Part shown: piece by piece, positions 11,910-23,709 of the stretch
Layout of the letters: each line of letters begins with the position of its first letter
Numbering within the stretch: position 1 is the stretch's first letter
DNA from: Allodiplogaster sudhausi
Lineage: Eukaryota; Nematoda; Chromadorea; Rhabditida; Diplogasteridae
Length of the DNA stretch: 64,000 nt
Reading direction: 5' to 3'
Assembly (NCBI GenBank): GCA_945643635.1
Contig: CALZFC010000035.1
Location: 1,809,501 to 1,873,500, forward strand
Notes under the pieces: generated by a model
Seen by the model: only the letters and a program-made list of their open reading frames with translations
Told to the model about the DNA's origin: nothing
Database searches by the model: none
Program-made: the position numbers and the translations under genes

Positions 11910-13302
11910 GTGCTGCAGTTCATGCATTTGCCTGATTCACTATGCAGCAGACACGATTCCTTGTTCCTTCTCTGCTCCTTTCTTTTTTATTGCTCTTTCT
12001 CGATATAGCAATCAATTCCGCGAAATAGTAATTTCATTTATCTTTTCTAGCTACTTAAGAAGACTTGATTAATACTTTAGAGAAGTGCAAAGCATATCCG
12101 GTCATCGTTCATCCGCTGCCACACGAAGCCAGTCATAAGACAGTCGGCAATCGAAAAAGGCGGTGGTACCATTTTATCTAATCAGTCGAATGACAGAGGC
12201 GACATGCTGCTCGGCTTTCCTTTTATGCTGCTCTTCATTATTATGTACAAATATCTATTTGTTTCTAGGTACATATGTGTATGTACTTACTCATTAATTG
12301 GAATATATTTTGCTTTTTATGTTTATTCCATGAAGAATTTAGAAAAAAAAACGTAATGGTAGAGCGCATTCCTTTTATTTCCTTGAAGATTAAATATACA
12401 CACAGTTGGCAATAAGAAGAATGATTCTTTTGTTGAAGAATGGTCCTGCCGCTGTGTTATGCTGCTCGACTTCTGGTACAAGCAATTTATGAATTCATTG
12501 TATACCAATATCACAAGATCACTTTCATTCACAAACTCACACACCTATTATTTCAGCAGATTGCAAAGAAGTGTTGTTTTGACTAAACTGCAATTCAGGG
12601 AGAAACTCTGAATCTGAGTGTAGAGAGCGATCACCAGGTTTTTGCACAAGAGAGTATACAAGAGTTTCCCGTTTCTAGTTTCACAGTTTCTCACTTCTTC
12701 CCAGAAGACGGAGCTTTAGAACGCCGGCTTAAAGGTCGATTTATTATTTTGAGATGTTAGTATTTGGTTCAGGAATAGCTATCATTTTGCTTCTTACCTT
12801 ACTTTGGGTAGGAGAATTGAACACTTGTTTTCATTCCACTCTGGATTTATGGTCATCTTTGCTTGCAAGAAGAATCTTCCCTTTTTTTATCTGAGCACTT
12901 CAATTGTCTCCAATTTGATACAAATTCCTACCGCCTTCTGGCAGCATGTTATTTCTAGCAACCAGAAAGAGGCCATTACGAAATATGTCCGCAGTAATCG
13001 ATAATGTGCATGTACTATATGTACATTGCGCGTACATAATTGCATGTGGCTCGTAAGAAAAAGGGCAGACCAAGCGGTCTCTTGTCCCGCTCCAAAAAAC
13101 TATTTTTAATGGAGCACGAAACTCAACTGTAATCTTTTTCAACTTTCCTAGTATTGTAATCATTCTCTCTATAGCACATGCTCACTCCTTCTTCTGTCAC
13201 CGGCGCGAATTTAAGAGTTTGTTTTGGCTAATATAAGCGATCCATATGAGAATATTGCGCCATTAAGTCCATCTGCGATAATTCGATTCATTTCAAAGTA
13301 GG
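11910..13302. other. Between receptor copies B and C
   Basis: Duplicated 3' flank (about 12,060-12,400) and 5' flank of the receptor unit; no separate gene seen. A partial match to the intronic repeat lies at 13,198-13,229. Confidence 0.45.
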
Positions 13303-15599
13303 ATGGTACTATTCGCTGTGGCCACCTACTCTTTTTTCGTCTACGCACCACTTCTAAGTGCGCTCTACCTTGTTCAGCTCTTCATTGTCTTGTTCAATCG
13401 ACGCAAGGAGTACCCACAAGCTTTCTATGCGCTTTTTCTTCTTGGTGGCGTAAACGTACGTCTTTGGCCTTTTTCTTTCTTGAACTTGTTTTTTTTAACG
13501 TTGCTGTATTTTATTTTCTCACACTTCACAAAAAAAGTAAATTTACACATCTGGAATGACTAAAATTCTTTCACAAGGCTGCTGCGCCAATCTCCTATAG
13601 ATAAATATTGAACGGAATATTTACAATTAGGACGTTGTGTTTCTTGTTTGCTTCTCCATCTCATATCGCGTCGTTGCTTCACCGTGGGCAGGCCTCTTTG
13701 ATCCAATGGTTGATGGTCACACCCTTCTTGATGTCACATATAAGTTCGTTTCTGCATCATACGTAACTATATGTTTCAGTTTCATCATTATAGAACACAA
13801 TTTTCTTTAAAAAAAATCACGAAGTTTGGGGCAATTTTATCCATTGACGGCCTCTCTTCACAGGATTTCCAACTTTGGCATTGGTTGTCATGAGTACACC
13901 AACATTTTCATTGGTATAAACCGCCTAACAGCTGTGATTCTGCCGGTGCATCACCAGAGGGTTTAAGAAAATCATTTTATTTTATCTTGTCTTTTTTGTT
14001 GTTGCTGCATTGACATCAACAATAACTTTTGCAAACTCTATTTATCTACATTAATAAATAGATTTGGAAGTACTTGCTACCATCCTCTATCGCGTTAATT
14101 CTTCTCGTAGCCTTTGCGACGGCGTGGCCAATGTTTCCACTACCAGTTAAATACGCGCTATTCATACACAACGGAGATAAGTTGTACATCGCTATAAGCG
14201 ATTATCCAAGTGGCAAAATACCGGTAGGTTCATTTAATTCTTTATATTTTTTATGCCATAGCCGCTCAAAAACTGAAGTCACAAGTGCACCTCTCTGTCA
14301 ATTCTTCATTTTTGTTATTTTAAATAATCGAAGTCTTCCGAAATATGCCCACTACTTGACTTTGACCTTGCCTTCAATTTCCGGGGCTGGTCCCGGATTA
14401 TGGAATAAACTTGTAAACTTGTAAATCTTCACATGCAACCTCTTGAAAGCTATCTCTACACTTCTTTTAATTTTTCGTTAACGAAGTTATCAAAAAAGGA
14501 CTTCTCCAAATGAAAAATAATGGTAAGTACACTCATTAATAGTGTTGGATTTCGAAAGGAAATTCATGATATTTCGTCAACATTCAAGCTTGTTGCAGTC
14601 AGAAATGATCACCTATTACACTCTTGTCATCGTCGGTCCAAGCATTGTCTGCTTGATCATCAACGCCGTGCTCTTTCTCTGGCTCCGTCTTCGTGTTCGA
14701 GGCCAAGCGGCCAAAAGTGTCGAGAAGCCGCTCGCCTACTTTGGCGCCACCATCTGCGTCGCGGACATCCTCTTTTCAGCACTGCAAGTTCGTACGGAAA
14801 ATAGACTAGAAGTAGCCAAAAACTAACTTTTGAATTCGCGCCATTTTGCCTGCGAGAGCATCATCTGCTTTAGAAAGAAGCGACTCCGAAACATACGTAG
14901 GAAAATTCCTAGTTTCGTGCACCTTTAAAGAGAATATCTTTAGTTTCTGAACATTTAGTATAGTGTAAAGATATAAGTATAAAGATGAATTCGGCTATCT
15001 CTACTCCTATTTTACCTGGCTATATTAATTTAGGTCGTAATATGGAAATGGCCGCCGCAAAACAACGATAGCGTTCGCTATGTGTATGCGGTGAGCTTTT
15101 CCCTCAGACAAACATAACCCTTTTTGAATTGAAATGCTTTTCTGAGACCTTAAAATAATGCAATATTTTTTTCTAAATATTGAAGTTGGGCTTATTTCTT
15201 CTCGACGCGAAGGTCCTCATGCCGGGCGTGCTAATGTTCCTGTTCAACAGGGGGGCTACAGAAGAGGGTACTGCAGTTGCTGCATTTGCCGGATTCACTA
15301 TGCAGCAGACGCCAACAGCTGTACATTCTCTTCTTTTTTGCTCTTTTATACTGTTATTTCTCAAGATAGCAGTCAAATTCGTGAAATATCACTGCATTTA
15401 TCATCTCTATCTGATTATTAAGACTTCCATATCCTTGAATACTTTAGAGAAGTGCAAAGCATATCTGCGCATCGTTCATCTACTGCTACATAAAGCCAGC
15501 CTATCAAAGGATGTGCTGAATTTTCCAATCAAATATCAGACGCTTCGGTCGAATATGCGACATGATGCACCCCTTTCTTTTTTATGCTGCTCTTCATGA
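13303..15599 (+). CDS. Nematode seven-transmembrane chemoreceptor, Srg superfamily (copy C)
   Basis: Exons 13303-13455, 13631-13743, 13864-13960, 14062-14223, 14599-14787, 15034-15090 and 15186-15599 join in phase to about 394 residues. Seven hydrophobic segments are visible. TM1 reads FFVYAPLLSALYLVQLFIVLF. TM3 ends in NRLTAVILPVHHQR, the Asn-Arg..Pro..His pattern of nematode Srg/Srv/Sru/Srx receptors. TM5 ends in a basic loop, and TM7 starts LGLFLLDAKVLMPG. The expected role is a chemosensory GPCR in the membrane of sensory neurons; the ligand is unknown. This is the only copy with an ATG, all splice sites and no internal stop. The tail after TM7 is longer than in copy B and may be overextended. 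Srv or Srg class cannot be settled by eye. Confidence 0.75.
14812..14853 (-). repeat. Short intronic repeat, copy 3 (reversed)
   Basis: The reverse complement reads CAGGCAAAATGGCGCGAATT and continues like copy 1. It lies in the intron between exons 5 and 6 of receptor copy C. Confidence 0.7.
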
Positions 15600-16432
15600 T
15601 TACATACATAACTACATAAATTATTTTCTACATAGTTCGTGCATTCCAAGTGAAGTAGAATATGAACTAAATTATTAAGATGTTTCATATTTAGAAAGAA
15701 CCACAATGATGCTGTGCATTCCTTTTATTGCCATTAAGATTCCAATACAGAAAGTTTATAGGATGAAGAAAGAGTTATCGTTGTGAATTCCCCGTTTTTG
15801 CCACGTTCCAATGCGGTGGAAACGTTCACAATAAATAATGACTTCCAATAATTTGTTCGTTGTTTTCTCAACAACATTTTTTCGCGATGTGCCAGCATCA
15901 AGAAGGTTTTGTATAGCCTGAAACTTTCAGATCATCGCGTATTTGTGCGCAACTGAACGCACTGAAAGATCACTGAAACCACATTTTATCCAGATGCCTC
16001 GCTCAGTATTTCTCGTTACCAAAATACTAGCTTGTGGAGACTTAAAAATTTTTTTTCATTTACCTCTCTACAAACTGCCCTTATAGCCGTTAGCACTTGA
16101 AAATGAATAATGTACTTATTCCACGACCCTTGACAGTAGAAATGTTTTGATGTAGTTACATACATATATGTACATATGTATATATATGTAAATAACTGGG
16201 CCCCGCAAGATATTCATTGTCACCGCGATTAACTTTTCGAAGAAGTGTCACTGAAGTGTAAAAAATAAAATGCACGAAAGCAAATAAATTGGACAATTGT
16301 TTTTACAGGTATAAATAAATTCCATAATAATTACACAAATATATAATTGCGAATAGCAAGTTCACGCCAGCTCAACATGAGAGTAGCGATGCTGATTTAT
16401 AGGGTGTTTCCTGAAAAAGGTGGTTTAGACAT
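15600..16432. other. 3' flank of receptor copy C, AT-rich
   Basis: Partly the duplicated receptor 3' flank (to about 15,760). The rest is AT-rich intergenic sequence with a short ACATATGTA-type repeat near 16,160. No gene seen. Confidence 0.4.
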
Positions 16433-18643
16433 CTATTGAAATACGGTCCTAGCACACAGCAGCGCAGTCAGTGTACCAGGATTATTTTCAAACACATGAT
16501 CCTGTGAAACGTATTGACCTATACCTTCCGATGCTATTTGGATGAGGAAGCGGCTGTCGGGGTTGGTGATGTTGTAGCCGAGTTTGAACTCATTCGCCGT
16601 TGTTTTAACGTTCCTTTGTGTCACGCCGTTGTTCCTAGAAGAAAAAGGAAAAAGAAGAAAAATCAGAGAAGTGTTCAGACACGCACGTAGTCGTGACGCC
16701 GCCGCTAGAGATGGACTGGAATTTGAAGCCATTTATTCCACCGGGAATCCAAACGTCGTACGTGATAGCAGACTGCAAAGAGAGCGATAACTTCTATCAA
16801 ATATCAACTCAAATTTTGCTCCGGGCTATTCTGAGAATTCACAATTCCCGCTCTTACATCACGCGAAGACCTCCAGTCGCCGAACATTCTCTTGGCCTCG
16901 AAGAAGTTCGGAAGAACTGCGGCATTGTCGAATGTCAGGAAACCCGGCGAAGAAATGGAAAATTGCGAACCGGGAGCGAAAGAGGAGCCAGTGAACCTTA
17001 AAAGTGAAGTAGAGACGACAAGGAAGAAGCATCAAAAGGAGAATGTTGTGTCTCACTGATACTGAGAGGAAGGTGTGCGTGTGGGAAGCCAAGGCGAGTG
17101 GCGAGAGAGGTTTATTATGAGAAGGTGGAGAAAGAGGGACAACCAGCTCGCCCGGGAAATGAAAGATGGAAGTGACAATGAAGCCACGATGAAGCCGCTT
17201 GTGTTTTCTATACTTATTGAGAATGCAGCGAGACTCACGTGCTCAAGCACGCACTCAAGCACATTGTCAAAAATATTTAGATACTCCGTATTTAGTACCT
17301 AACAGAGAATGAGAGGGAACGGAATGAGAATCTGTCACGCACAATTGAAAGTGTCGCTGACGACGCTGAAGAAGGCTTTCTTGATGTCGAGCTTGGGCAC
17401 CATGACCGTGGCAATCGGGCCAATGATCGTGACGAACGAGTTCCTCGCGTATTCCTTGTTGCTGCAAGACTTCTTCATGGTCCCTTTCTGTGGAAATGTG
17501 GAAATATCACAGACATAAATATTGAAAAAAGGTCCTTAAAAAATAAGATAATTCTGCCTCTAATTGGGAGAGCGTGAAAAGTAGAAAATTGCCAACACAC
17601 CCGATGTCGATGATCGGATCAATATCAGAGTATGCCGTCATGTGCAAAGGCGTTGCGTACACCGCGATGTTGGAGTCCTTGAATAAAGAGCGCGCGCGAG
17701 AGAGAGAGAACGGGGGAGATAGAGAATGAAAGAAAAAAAGAGAGGGAGAGAGAGAGAGAGAAAGGGAGAGGCTGAGAGCAATTAACTGACGGCGCCAATG
17801 GCAAAGGAGGAGAGCGTGAAATAGGGCGCTGCGCTAAGGAAGGTGACCGCGCTGATTGACCACGTCTTGTCGGATGTGGTATAGCGGTTGTGCAGCGTTG
17901 CGTCGTAGATCAGCGCGACGTCCTTGCCTTTTATTTTATTTATTTATTTACCTATTAATTTATATGCATTAGTACGACATAAATATGTTACATGTATATA
18001 GATGTGACGACTTATAAAACCTCAATGTTGTCACATCTATATATTTATGATGCATTTGAATTTGCTTGGTGAGCAGAAAAATGGTCATTTTTGAGCTATC
18101 GAATCATTATTGTAGAACAAAACATTTCAGGTGAATTCCGGTGCATGCCCCAATAGACCATTATGAATATAGAATTCTGACTACTCCTGATGAAAAAGAT
18201 GACGGCATTTCCGGCATGATTAAGATAACAAGAAGCATGCTTAAGATAACAAGAAGAATGTGCAGTGAAAACATACTGATCCTTCGCAGGGCCATCGTCG
18301 GGCCTTGAAGAGATTCTCGCTTGTTTCAGGTAGTTCGTCACGCCTGATGACGTTACATAAACGTTCCAATCACCGTCCAGGTAGAATTGGTTCGTCGACT
18401 TCAAATGCTCGAAATTAGTTTGCGAAAAATATTTTCTTGCAAATGTATACCTTAACTGCGAAGTTAGCCGTTGTGACAAGGATACTGTCCGTCCTATGCC
18501 CAAAGTTCACTTGTGAAATTGCATGTGAAAACGCAGAGAGCAAAGCGATAACCAGTAGAGCTGCAGTAAGTTCATATGCCAATTTGTTCAGCACTTCAAA
18601 ATTATTTTAATGATATAGGGTAAATGGACAAACTTCGAATCAT
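16433..18643 (-). CDS. Secreted protein of unknown family, 9 exons
   Basis: Exons (minus) 18643-18634, 18560-18451, 18398-18251, 17927-17791, 17677-17597, 17487-17339, 16996-16858, 16772-16687 and 16634-16433 total 1062 bases, giving 353 residues. A ten-base first exon splices into a strong signal peptide (MIRTLLVIALLSAFSHA). The mature part is mixed beta-rich sequence with few Cys, for example DGDWNVYVTSSGV, KDVALIYDATLHNR and YDVWIPGGINGFKF. It may be a beta-sandwich of the nematode CUB-like kind, but I cannot confirm this. The donor of exon 3 (GTTATC) was chosen only because it restores phase, and a nearby duplicated GTTATC would also fit. Intron 3 contains a 14-bp inverted repeat, and another intron has a GA-rich microsatellite. 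A TATA box lies upstream. Confidence 0.75.
17994..18045. repeat. Perfect hairpin in an intron
   Basis: TATATAGATGTGAC and its reverse complement GTCACATCTATATA are separated by about 20 bases inside intron 3 of the 16,433-18,643 gene. It may be a tiny foldback element or a chance hairpin. Confidence 0.5.
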
Positions 18644-18718
18644 GGCTTAATTTGAGTGGAGGACGCTTTCTCGACAGAAATCACCTCGCGCCTTGAAAGA
18701 TCTGTGAAGCCTTTTTGC

Positions 18719-18726
18719 CTTTTATA
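18719..18726 (-). promoter_or_regulatory. TATA box of the 9-exon secreted gene
   Basis: Minus-strand TATAAAAG, followed by GC, about 76 bp upstream of the ATG at 18643. Confidence 0.55.
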
Positions 18727-19470
18727 GGTATGTATTCCTAGTTGGGTCGGCTCTCTCGCTATTACACACTCTCTGGCACTCACTGCACTCCAGCATGAAA
18801 AGTATCAGCTGGCATAGAATTGAAGTCACGAAGCTGTTATCAGGTTACGCCCATCACAAGAATGCATCTTACGCAGCCTCGGTCTCTGTCTCTCTTTCAC
18901 ACTCTTCTCTCTTCCTGTCTTTAGCACTTTACATCTTCATACATATCTCTGTCTTACCTCCTAAGTAGAATTTAAACGTCCACTAGCGAATGTGCGTGCA
19001 TATCAGAAGAAATTTTCATTCCTCCTTTTTATCCCATATTTCCCTTATTTCTCTCTTATTAAGAGCTATGAAAGTACTGTGCGTTGAGGGTGCATGTGAG
19101 AGCGCATAAAAACAGTGCACGTAGAAGATAAAGAAAGGAGGGCGTGTGTTCTTATTTCGCCAGACTGGTCTTTCAATGATTCACTTCTCGAAAAGATCTT
19201 AAATGCATCCATTCCTACTGCACTGTGTCATGAGTCGTAATATTGATATTCACATGAGTTCACATGGAGTATTTCTCGTAGCATTTTCAGCTAGAAATTG
19301 AAAAGTTCTTATCCGCCTTCATGCCTTTTGACATATTTAATCTGTTTACCTTTGGTTGAGATAAGAAAATGCTTCATTCAATATCAGGCATTGCTATCAG
19401 CTGATAGAAATTTCGACACTTCACTATACCTATAGAATCACTTCATTCACGGGTTAGCAACAGCCGCACG
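18727..19470. other. Intergenic, no gene seen
   Basis: Pyrimidine-rich and AT-rich sequence between the secreted-protein gene and the inverted-repeat element. Confidence 0.4.
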
Positions 19471-19993
19471 ATTAATCTCCCTCGAGGACACGGACAAATG
19501 TCTAAGACATGTCCAAGACATTTTCTGAGGTGGCAGACAAATGTCCCGGACACTATGGAAAAGTCCTATGTTAATACACGGGTCTCCTATATGAGACTCG
19601 TGTGTCTTTGAAATGTCTCAGACACTTTTGAAAAAATATTTTGTCCAGGACATCGAGAATGTCCGGGACAATGTCCAGGACATCCTGAGAAGGCGAGAGA
19701 GTATGCAATTTGAAGAGAGGCGAAACAAACACTCCAATTGTAATTTCGTGTCTCCGAGACAAAAGTTATGACTTCGTCTTATTGAACGCGCAATCGTACT
19801 GTTTATACGTACTGTAGCTGCTGCTTTTGGCAGGAGAAACAGTTTTCAAAAAGAGTTTTTTTTTACTTCTCATCCATTGTCGTTTTGCTCACTTAATTCG
19901 GTGACTTTTTCTCTCAAATACGTTTTGATGATTAAATAGATGAGCTCCGCTCACATGACCGGCAAATAGAAGAATTCTTTCCGCTTTCAGAAG

Positions 19994-20523
19994 ATGCGCG
20001 TTACGTCTAGGCGTTCTTGGTGGCAAAGCAGCTCCGTCCACTTCCGACTTCAGAACATCCTCAGTTCCGTTGGAATCGAAGCAGACGCTCAGAAGGTGCG
20101 GTCTTCCTTCTTTTCTTTTTTTTGCTTCTTCATCTCATTTTTAAGATATTCTTGCAAGATATAACTGTTAAACTGCTATAGTAAAGCAAGGAAATGTTTG
20201 TTAAATAGTCTTTTCCATATTGTTGTTCTTTCGGGTTCTTTTTGCCATCATTCGCTTATTAATTTGGCCCGCGAAACACTCTTTTTTCATTTCATTTATC
20301 TAATTGCTCCCTCTTCAGCAATATCTCAATATGTTATTGTTGCTTATAATAATCAGCTTGTTGTGATTGCAGCTGGGTGGTGACACGTTTGGCTGGTAAG
20401 ACGCTGCCCGAACTGATTGCCGGGCTCGAAGGGAGGCGACTGTTTGCTGCTGCTGTTGCCGCCGCGCCAGCCACCGCTCCCGAATAGGAGAAGACGGTGA
20501 AGAAGGAAGAGAAGGAGGAGTAA
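19994..20523 (+). pseudogene. Ribosomal protein P2 pseudogene (intron retained)
   Basis: Exon 1 (19994-20095) and exon 2 (20373-20523) encode pieces of the acidic stalk protein P2. QNILSSVGIEADAQK precedes an intron with GT and AG, followed by VVTRLAGKTLPELIAGLEG, an Ala/Pro hinge and a Lys/Glu tail (KKEEKEE). Three defects are visible. The N-terminal part is out of frame (a base appears lost at the DLQ codons). Exon 2 has an extra base at its start. A TAG interrupts the hinge (ATAPE-stop-EKTVKK). The 3' AATAAA survives. Because the intron is retained, this is a DNA-level copy, not a processed retrocopy. It lies inside the inverted-repeat element. Confidence 0.8.
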
Positions 20524-20660
20524 GACGGCGACATGAGATCTCTCTCTCTCTGCCTCTTGTTTTTTTTTAAATAAACTTGTTATTCATAACTCTTCTTTAT
20601 TGACATACTGAAGTAATGGAAGGCGATATCTATGGGTTTTTTTGGTGGAAAAGAATTCAA

Positions 20661-21252
20661 AAGATCTGCAAGCATATTTCGTCTCGAAAATATTCGGAAT
20701 GCTGATTAAAAAATTGAAAAAAAAATGGGAAGTATTTCCAAAGTGGTTTATGTCTGATGCTGCTTTGTGCACTCTTCTTTCGTCTGCATTGTTAAGAGAG
20801 CCAATCTGAGAGACTCGAGCATGTCGGGAACAAAATTATTTTTTGATATTTTTATTCCTTCTAATGGCTTATGTAGCACCCTATAGAGATCCCAAAAAAA
20901 TTGTTCCAAAATTTTTTTTCTGTTATTTTACCATGGATATGCACCGTATACCCGAAAAGATCTGCAAGCATATTTCGTCTCGAAAATATTCGGAATGCTG
21001 ATTAAAAAATTGAAAAAAAAATGGGAAGTATTTCCAAAGTGGTTTATGTCTGATGCTGCTTTGTGCACTCTTCTTTCGTCTGCATTGTTAAGAGAGCCAA
21101 TCTGAGAGACTCGAGCATGTCGGGAACAAAATTATTTTTTGATATTTTTATTCCTTCTAATGGCTTATGTAGCACCCTATAGAGATCCCAAAAAAATTGT
21201 TCCAAAAATTTTTTTCTGTTATTTTACCATGGATATGCACCGTATACCCGAA
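20661..21252. repeat. Tandem duplication of a 296-bp unit
   Basis: The sequence 20661-20956 is repeated almost exactly at 20957-21252. Both begin AAGATCTGCAAGCATATTTC, and they differ by about a base in a homopolymer. Each contains the motif AGAGAGCCAATCTGAGAG that also ends the palindrome. Confidence 0.8.
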
Positions 21253-22302
21253 AAAACTCAAATGATCATAACTTTGTTCGTTGTTGAGATATATTAATTT
21301 TGAACTGTTTATTCAATTCCAAATTGAAAGGCACACAAAACTCGTGTTAATCACTTTTTAAAAATATTTCATTAAAGGCCTTATTTTGGAATTTTAATAT
21401 TTCGAGTGGTGCGTTTGGGGCATAAAAACCCCCCAATGTTAAAAAACTGAAGACGCCTCGTGAAAGAGCGTCCTTTTTAACAACTAACGAGATGCCTTTC
21501 ATTCAGAAATACGTACCCCTATTTTACAATATTTTAACATGAAGCGCGCAAGTAGGGTCAAAATGGCGCATTTTCGGATGCCGTGGCACCGTGCAAGCTC
21601 ATTCATCGATCCATAACTGCGCTCAATGTCAATATTACAAAATCGTAAATATATCATCTAAGAGCTCTCACGGAGATCTTCAAATGTTACATACATACTT
21701 TTATTGAAAAGTTTCAATTTATATGGGAAATTTCGATTTGTACAATTAGAAGGCTTAAAAAACTACATTAAAAACATTTTGGCCTGTCGAAACATACTAA
21801 GCCGAAAATGCGCCATTTTGACCCTACTTGCGCGCTTCATGTCAAAATATTGTAAAATAGGGGTACGGATTTCTGAATGAAAGGCATCTCGGTAGGGGTT
21901 AAAAAGGACGCTCTTTCACGTGGCGTCTTCAGTTTTTTAACATGGGGGGGGGTTTATGCCCCAAACGCACCACTCGAAATATTAAAATGCCAAATGAGGC
22001 CTTTAATGAAATATTTTTAAAAAGTGATTAACACGATTTTTGTGCGCCTTTCAATTTCGAATTGAATAAACAGTTCAAAATTAATATATCTCAACAACGA
22101 ACAAAGTTATGATCATTTGAGTTTTTTCGGGTTTTCGGTGCATATCCATGGTGAAAAACAGAAAAAAAATTTTTGGAACAATTTTTTGGGATCTCTATAG
22201 GGTGCTACATAAGCCATTAGAAGGAATAAAAAATCAAAAAAATAATTTTGTTCCCGACATGTCTTGTATAGAGGCCTGAACCTCTCAGATTGGCTCTCTT
22301 AT
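21087..22302. repeat. Long palindrome (foldback repeat) with ~500-bp arms
   Basis: The left arm (about 21,087-21,585) is matched in reverse complement by about 21,795-22,302, with a loop of roughly 200 bp. The ends read TAAGAGAGCCAATCTGAGAG and its complement. The arms differ by scattered bases, so this is an older duplication and not an assembly mirror. No reading frame of note is present. Confidence 0.75.
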
Positions 22303-22606
22303 AGATGAGTTTCATAGTCAGGAGAAAAATAACATGCAACGTGTGCATGTCATTTAAAGAAAGCGAAGGAAAAATATATAAAAGGCATTAATTTGGGCAC
22401 CTCCCTCCCTAATTTGGGCACCTCCATGACATGTCTACCAAGTGTCTCTGAAATGTCATGGACAATAAAATGTCCTGGACATATCAGAACGCTTGTCTGT
22501 GTAATCGAGGGAGAATAATAGTGCGGCAGGACTCCTTTCAAATATTAATATCCAGCATTTGATCTCATTTAACATTCCCGTTCCTCGGAGGAAAATTCGG
22601 AGAGAA

Positions 22607-23290
22607 TTACACGAGGCCGTCTAGTGCTTGGTAGCGCACCTTCAACTGCCCCGTCCAGGAGGAATACTTTATATACTTGAAATGAATCAATGGAATATGG
22701 TTGACAAGAGTTGGAGCGAGGTTGTAAAATTTACTTTTGAAGGGTTGCTTTTGAGTAGAATTAAAGTGATTTATCTGTCCATCTTTCTGGTCACCATTCA
22801 ACACTAGACAAATATAAATACAATGGAAATGCATAAAAATGGGCAAAGATTGTTTCAACTGACCGATCACATCTTGGACCAAGATACCATCTTGATCCAG
22901 TTCCAGACTCCTGTTGCCTCATTTAAACGAAGTTCACGATATATGTAACATCTTAGGTTTTACGAATAGTTTTTGGGAATATACATATGTATGTAGATAA
23001 ATAATATGTACATGGCATATCACAAAAAGATTCACATTTAAGTTTATTCACTTGAAAGTTCAAATTTTGAATCAAATTCTGATTGGTGTGTCATTACAAA
23101 AACGAAGTGTATAAATTTACAAAGATTACACGACTTACATTAGGCTTTTCAGAGAGAGAGAGAGTAATAATGTTCTTTGTTAGTTTTTTTTCTGTAAAAA
23201 GTTTCAGCAGGATCATCAAAATAATCAACCAGAATTGGCATCCCGCTTTGGAATAAACCATGCGTTTCGAAAAAAGCATCACATCCAGCG
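22607..23290 (-). CDS. Exons of an unrecognised gene, incomplete
   Basis: A terminal exon ending at 22607 on the minus strand (VLNGDQKDGQINHFNS... to RYQALDGLV and stop) joins in phase through a GTCAGT/TCTAG intron. The upstream exon, near 22,865-22,915, reads NRSLELDQDGILVQDVI. A further coding-like stretch at about 23,290-23,175 includes SGMPILVDYFDDPAETFY, but its phase to the others was not settled. No signal peptide or start was found. The family is not recognised. It could be a partial gene next to the transposon-like element. Confidence 0.45.
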
Positions 23291-23709
23291 CGTCTAATTT
23301 AATTACGTAAACGATTACTCTTTTCTTTTAATGGTATGAAATTAAAAATAAAGAAACTTACGATCAGTTTCCAGTGATTTTATTCTGCTGCGAACAATCG
23401 AGTGAAAGAAGCAAAAATGAAAAAAAAAACGACAAGCTTGGATCATTTTTCTTGCTTCATTCATAGAAGCAAGAAAAATGTTCTACTTTATCCGCTTTCC
23501 TTAATTTTTAGAGTGATCAAAGAAGCTGATGATATTATTTTTCAATATGTACATACATTCATTGACCTGAAAAATAAGCAAGAGTTTGTTGCTAAAGCCG
23601 AAGTAGAAGAAGCTTATTACTTGCGCCGATTGTGAAGAACTTCAAGATTTGCCTCATTTTGTTTTCCTAACAATAAGCAAAATGACATTTTCTGCGGTGG
23701 CGACCGGTT

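Larger units (their letters stand above)
19471..22529. mobile_element. 3-kb inverted-repeat element with captured gene
   Basis: The ends match as an imperfect inverted repeat of about 30 bp. The left end reads CAGCCGCACGATTAATCTCC and the right end, reverse-complemented, reads CTGCCGCACTATTATTCTCC. Inside each end lie many copies of a short palindrome of the form TGTCC-N-GGACA (about 19,490-19,690 and 22,430-22,490). No transposase is visible. The interior holds a ribosomal P2 pseudogene and a nested palindromic repeat. No convincing target-site duplication was found, so the exact borders are uncertain. It is best read as a non-autonomous DNA transposon. Confidence 0.55.
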
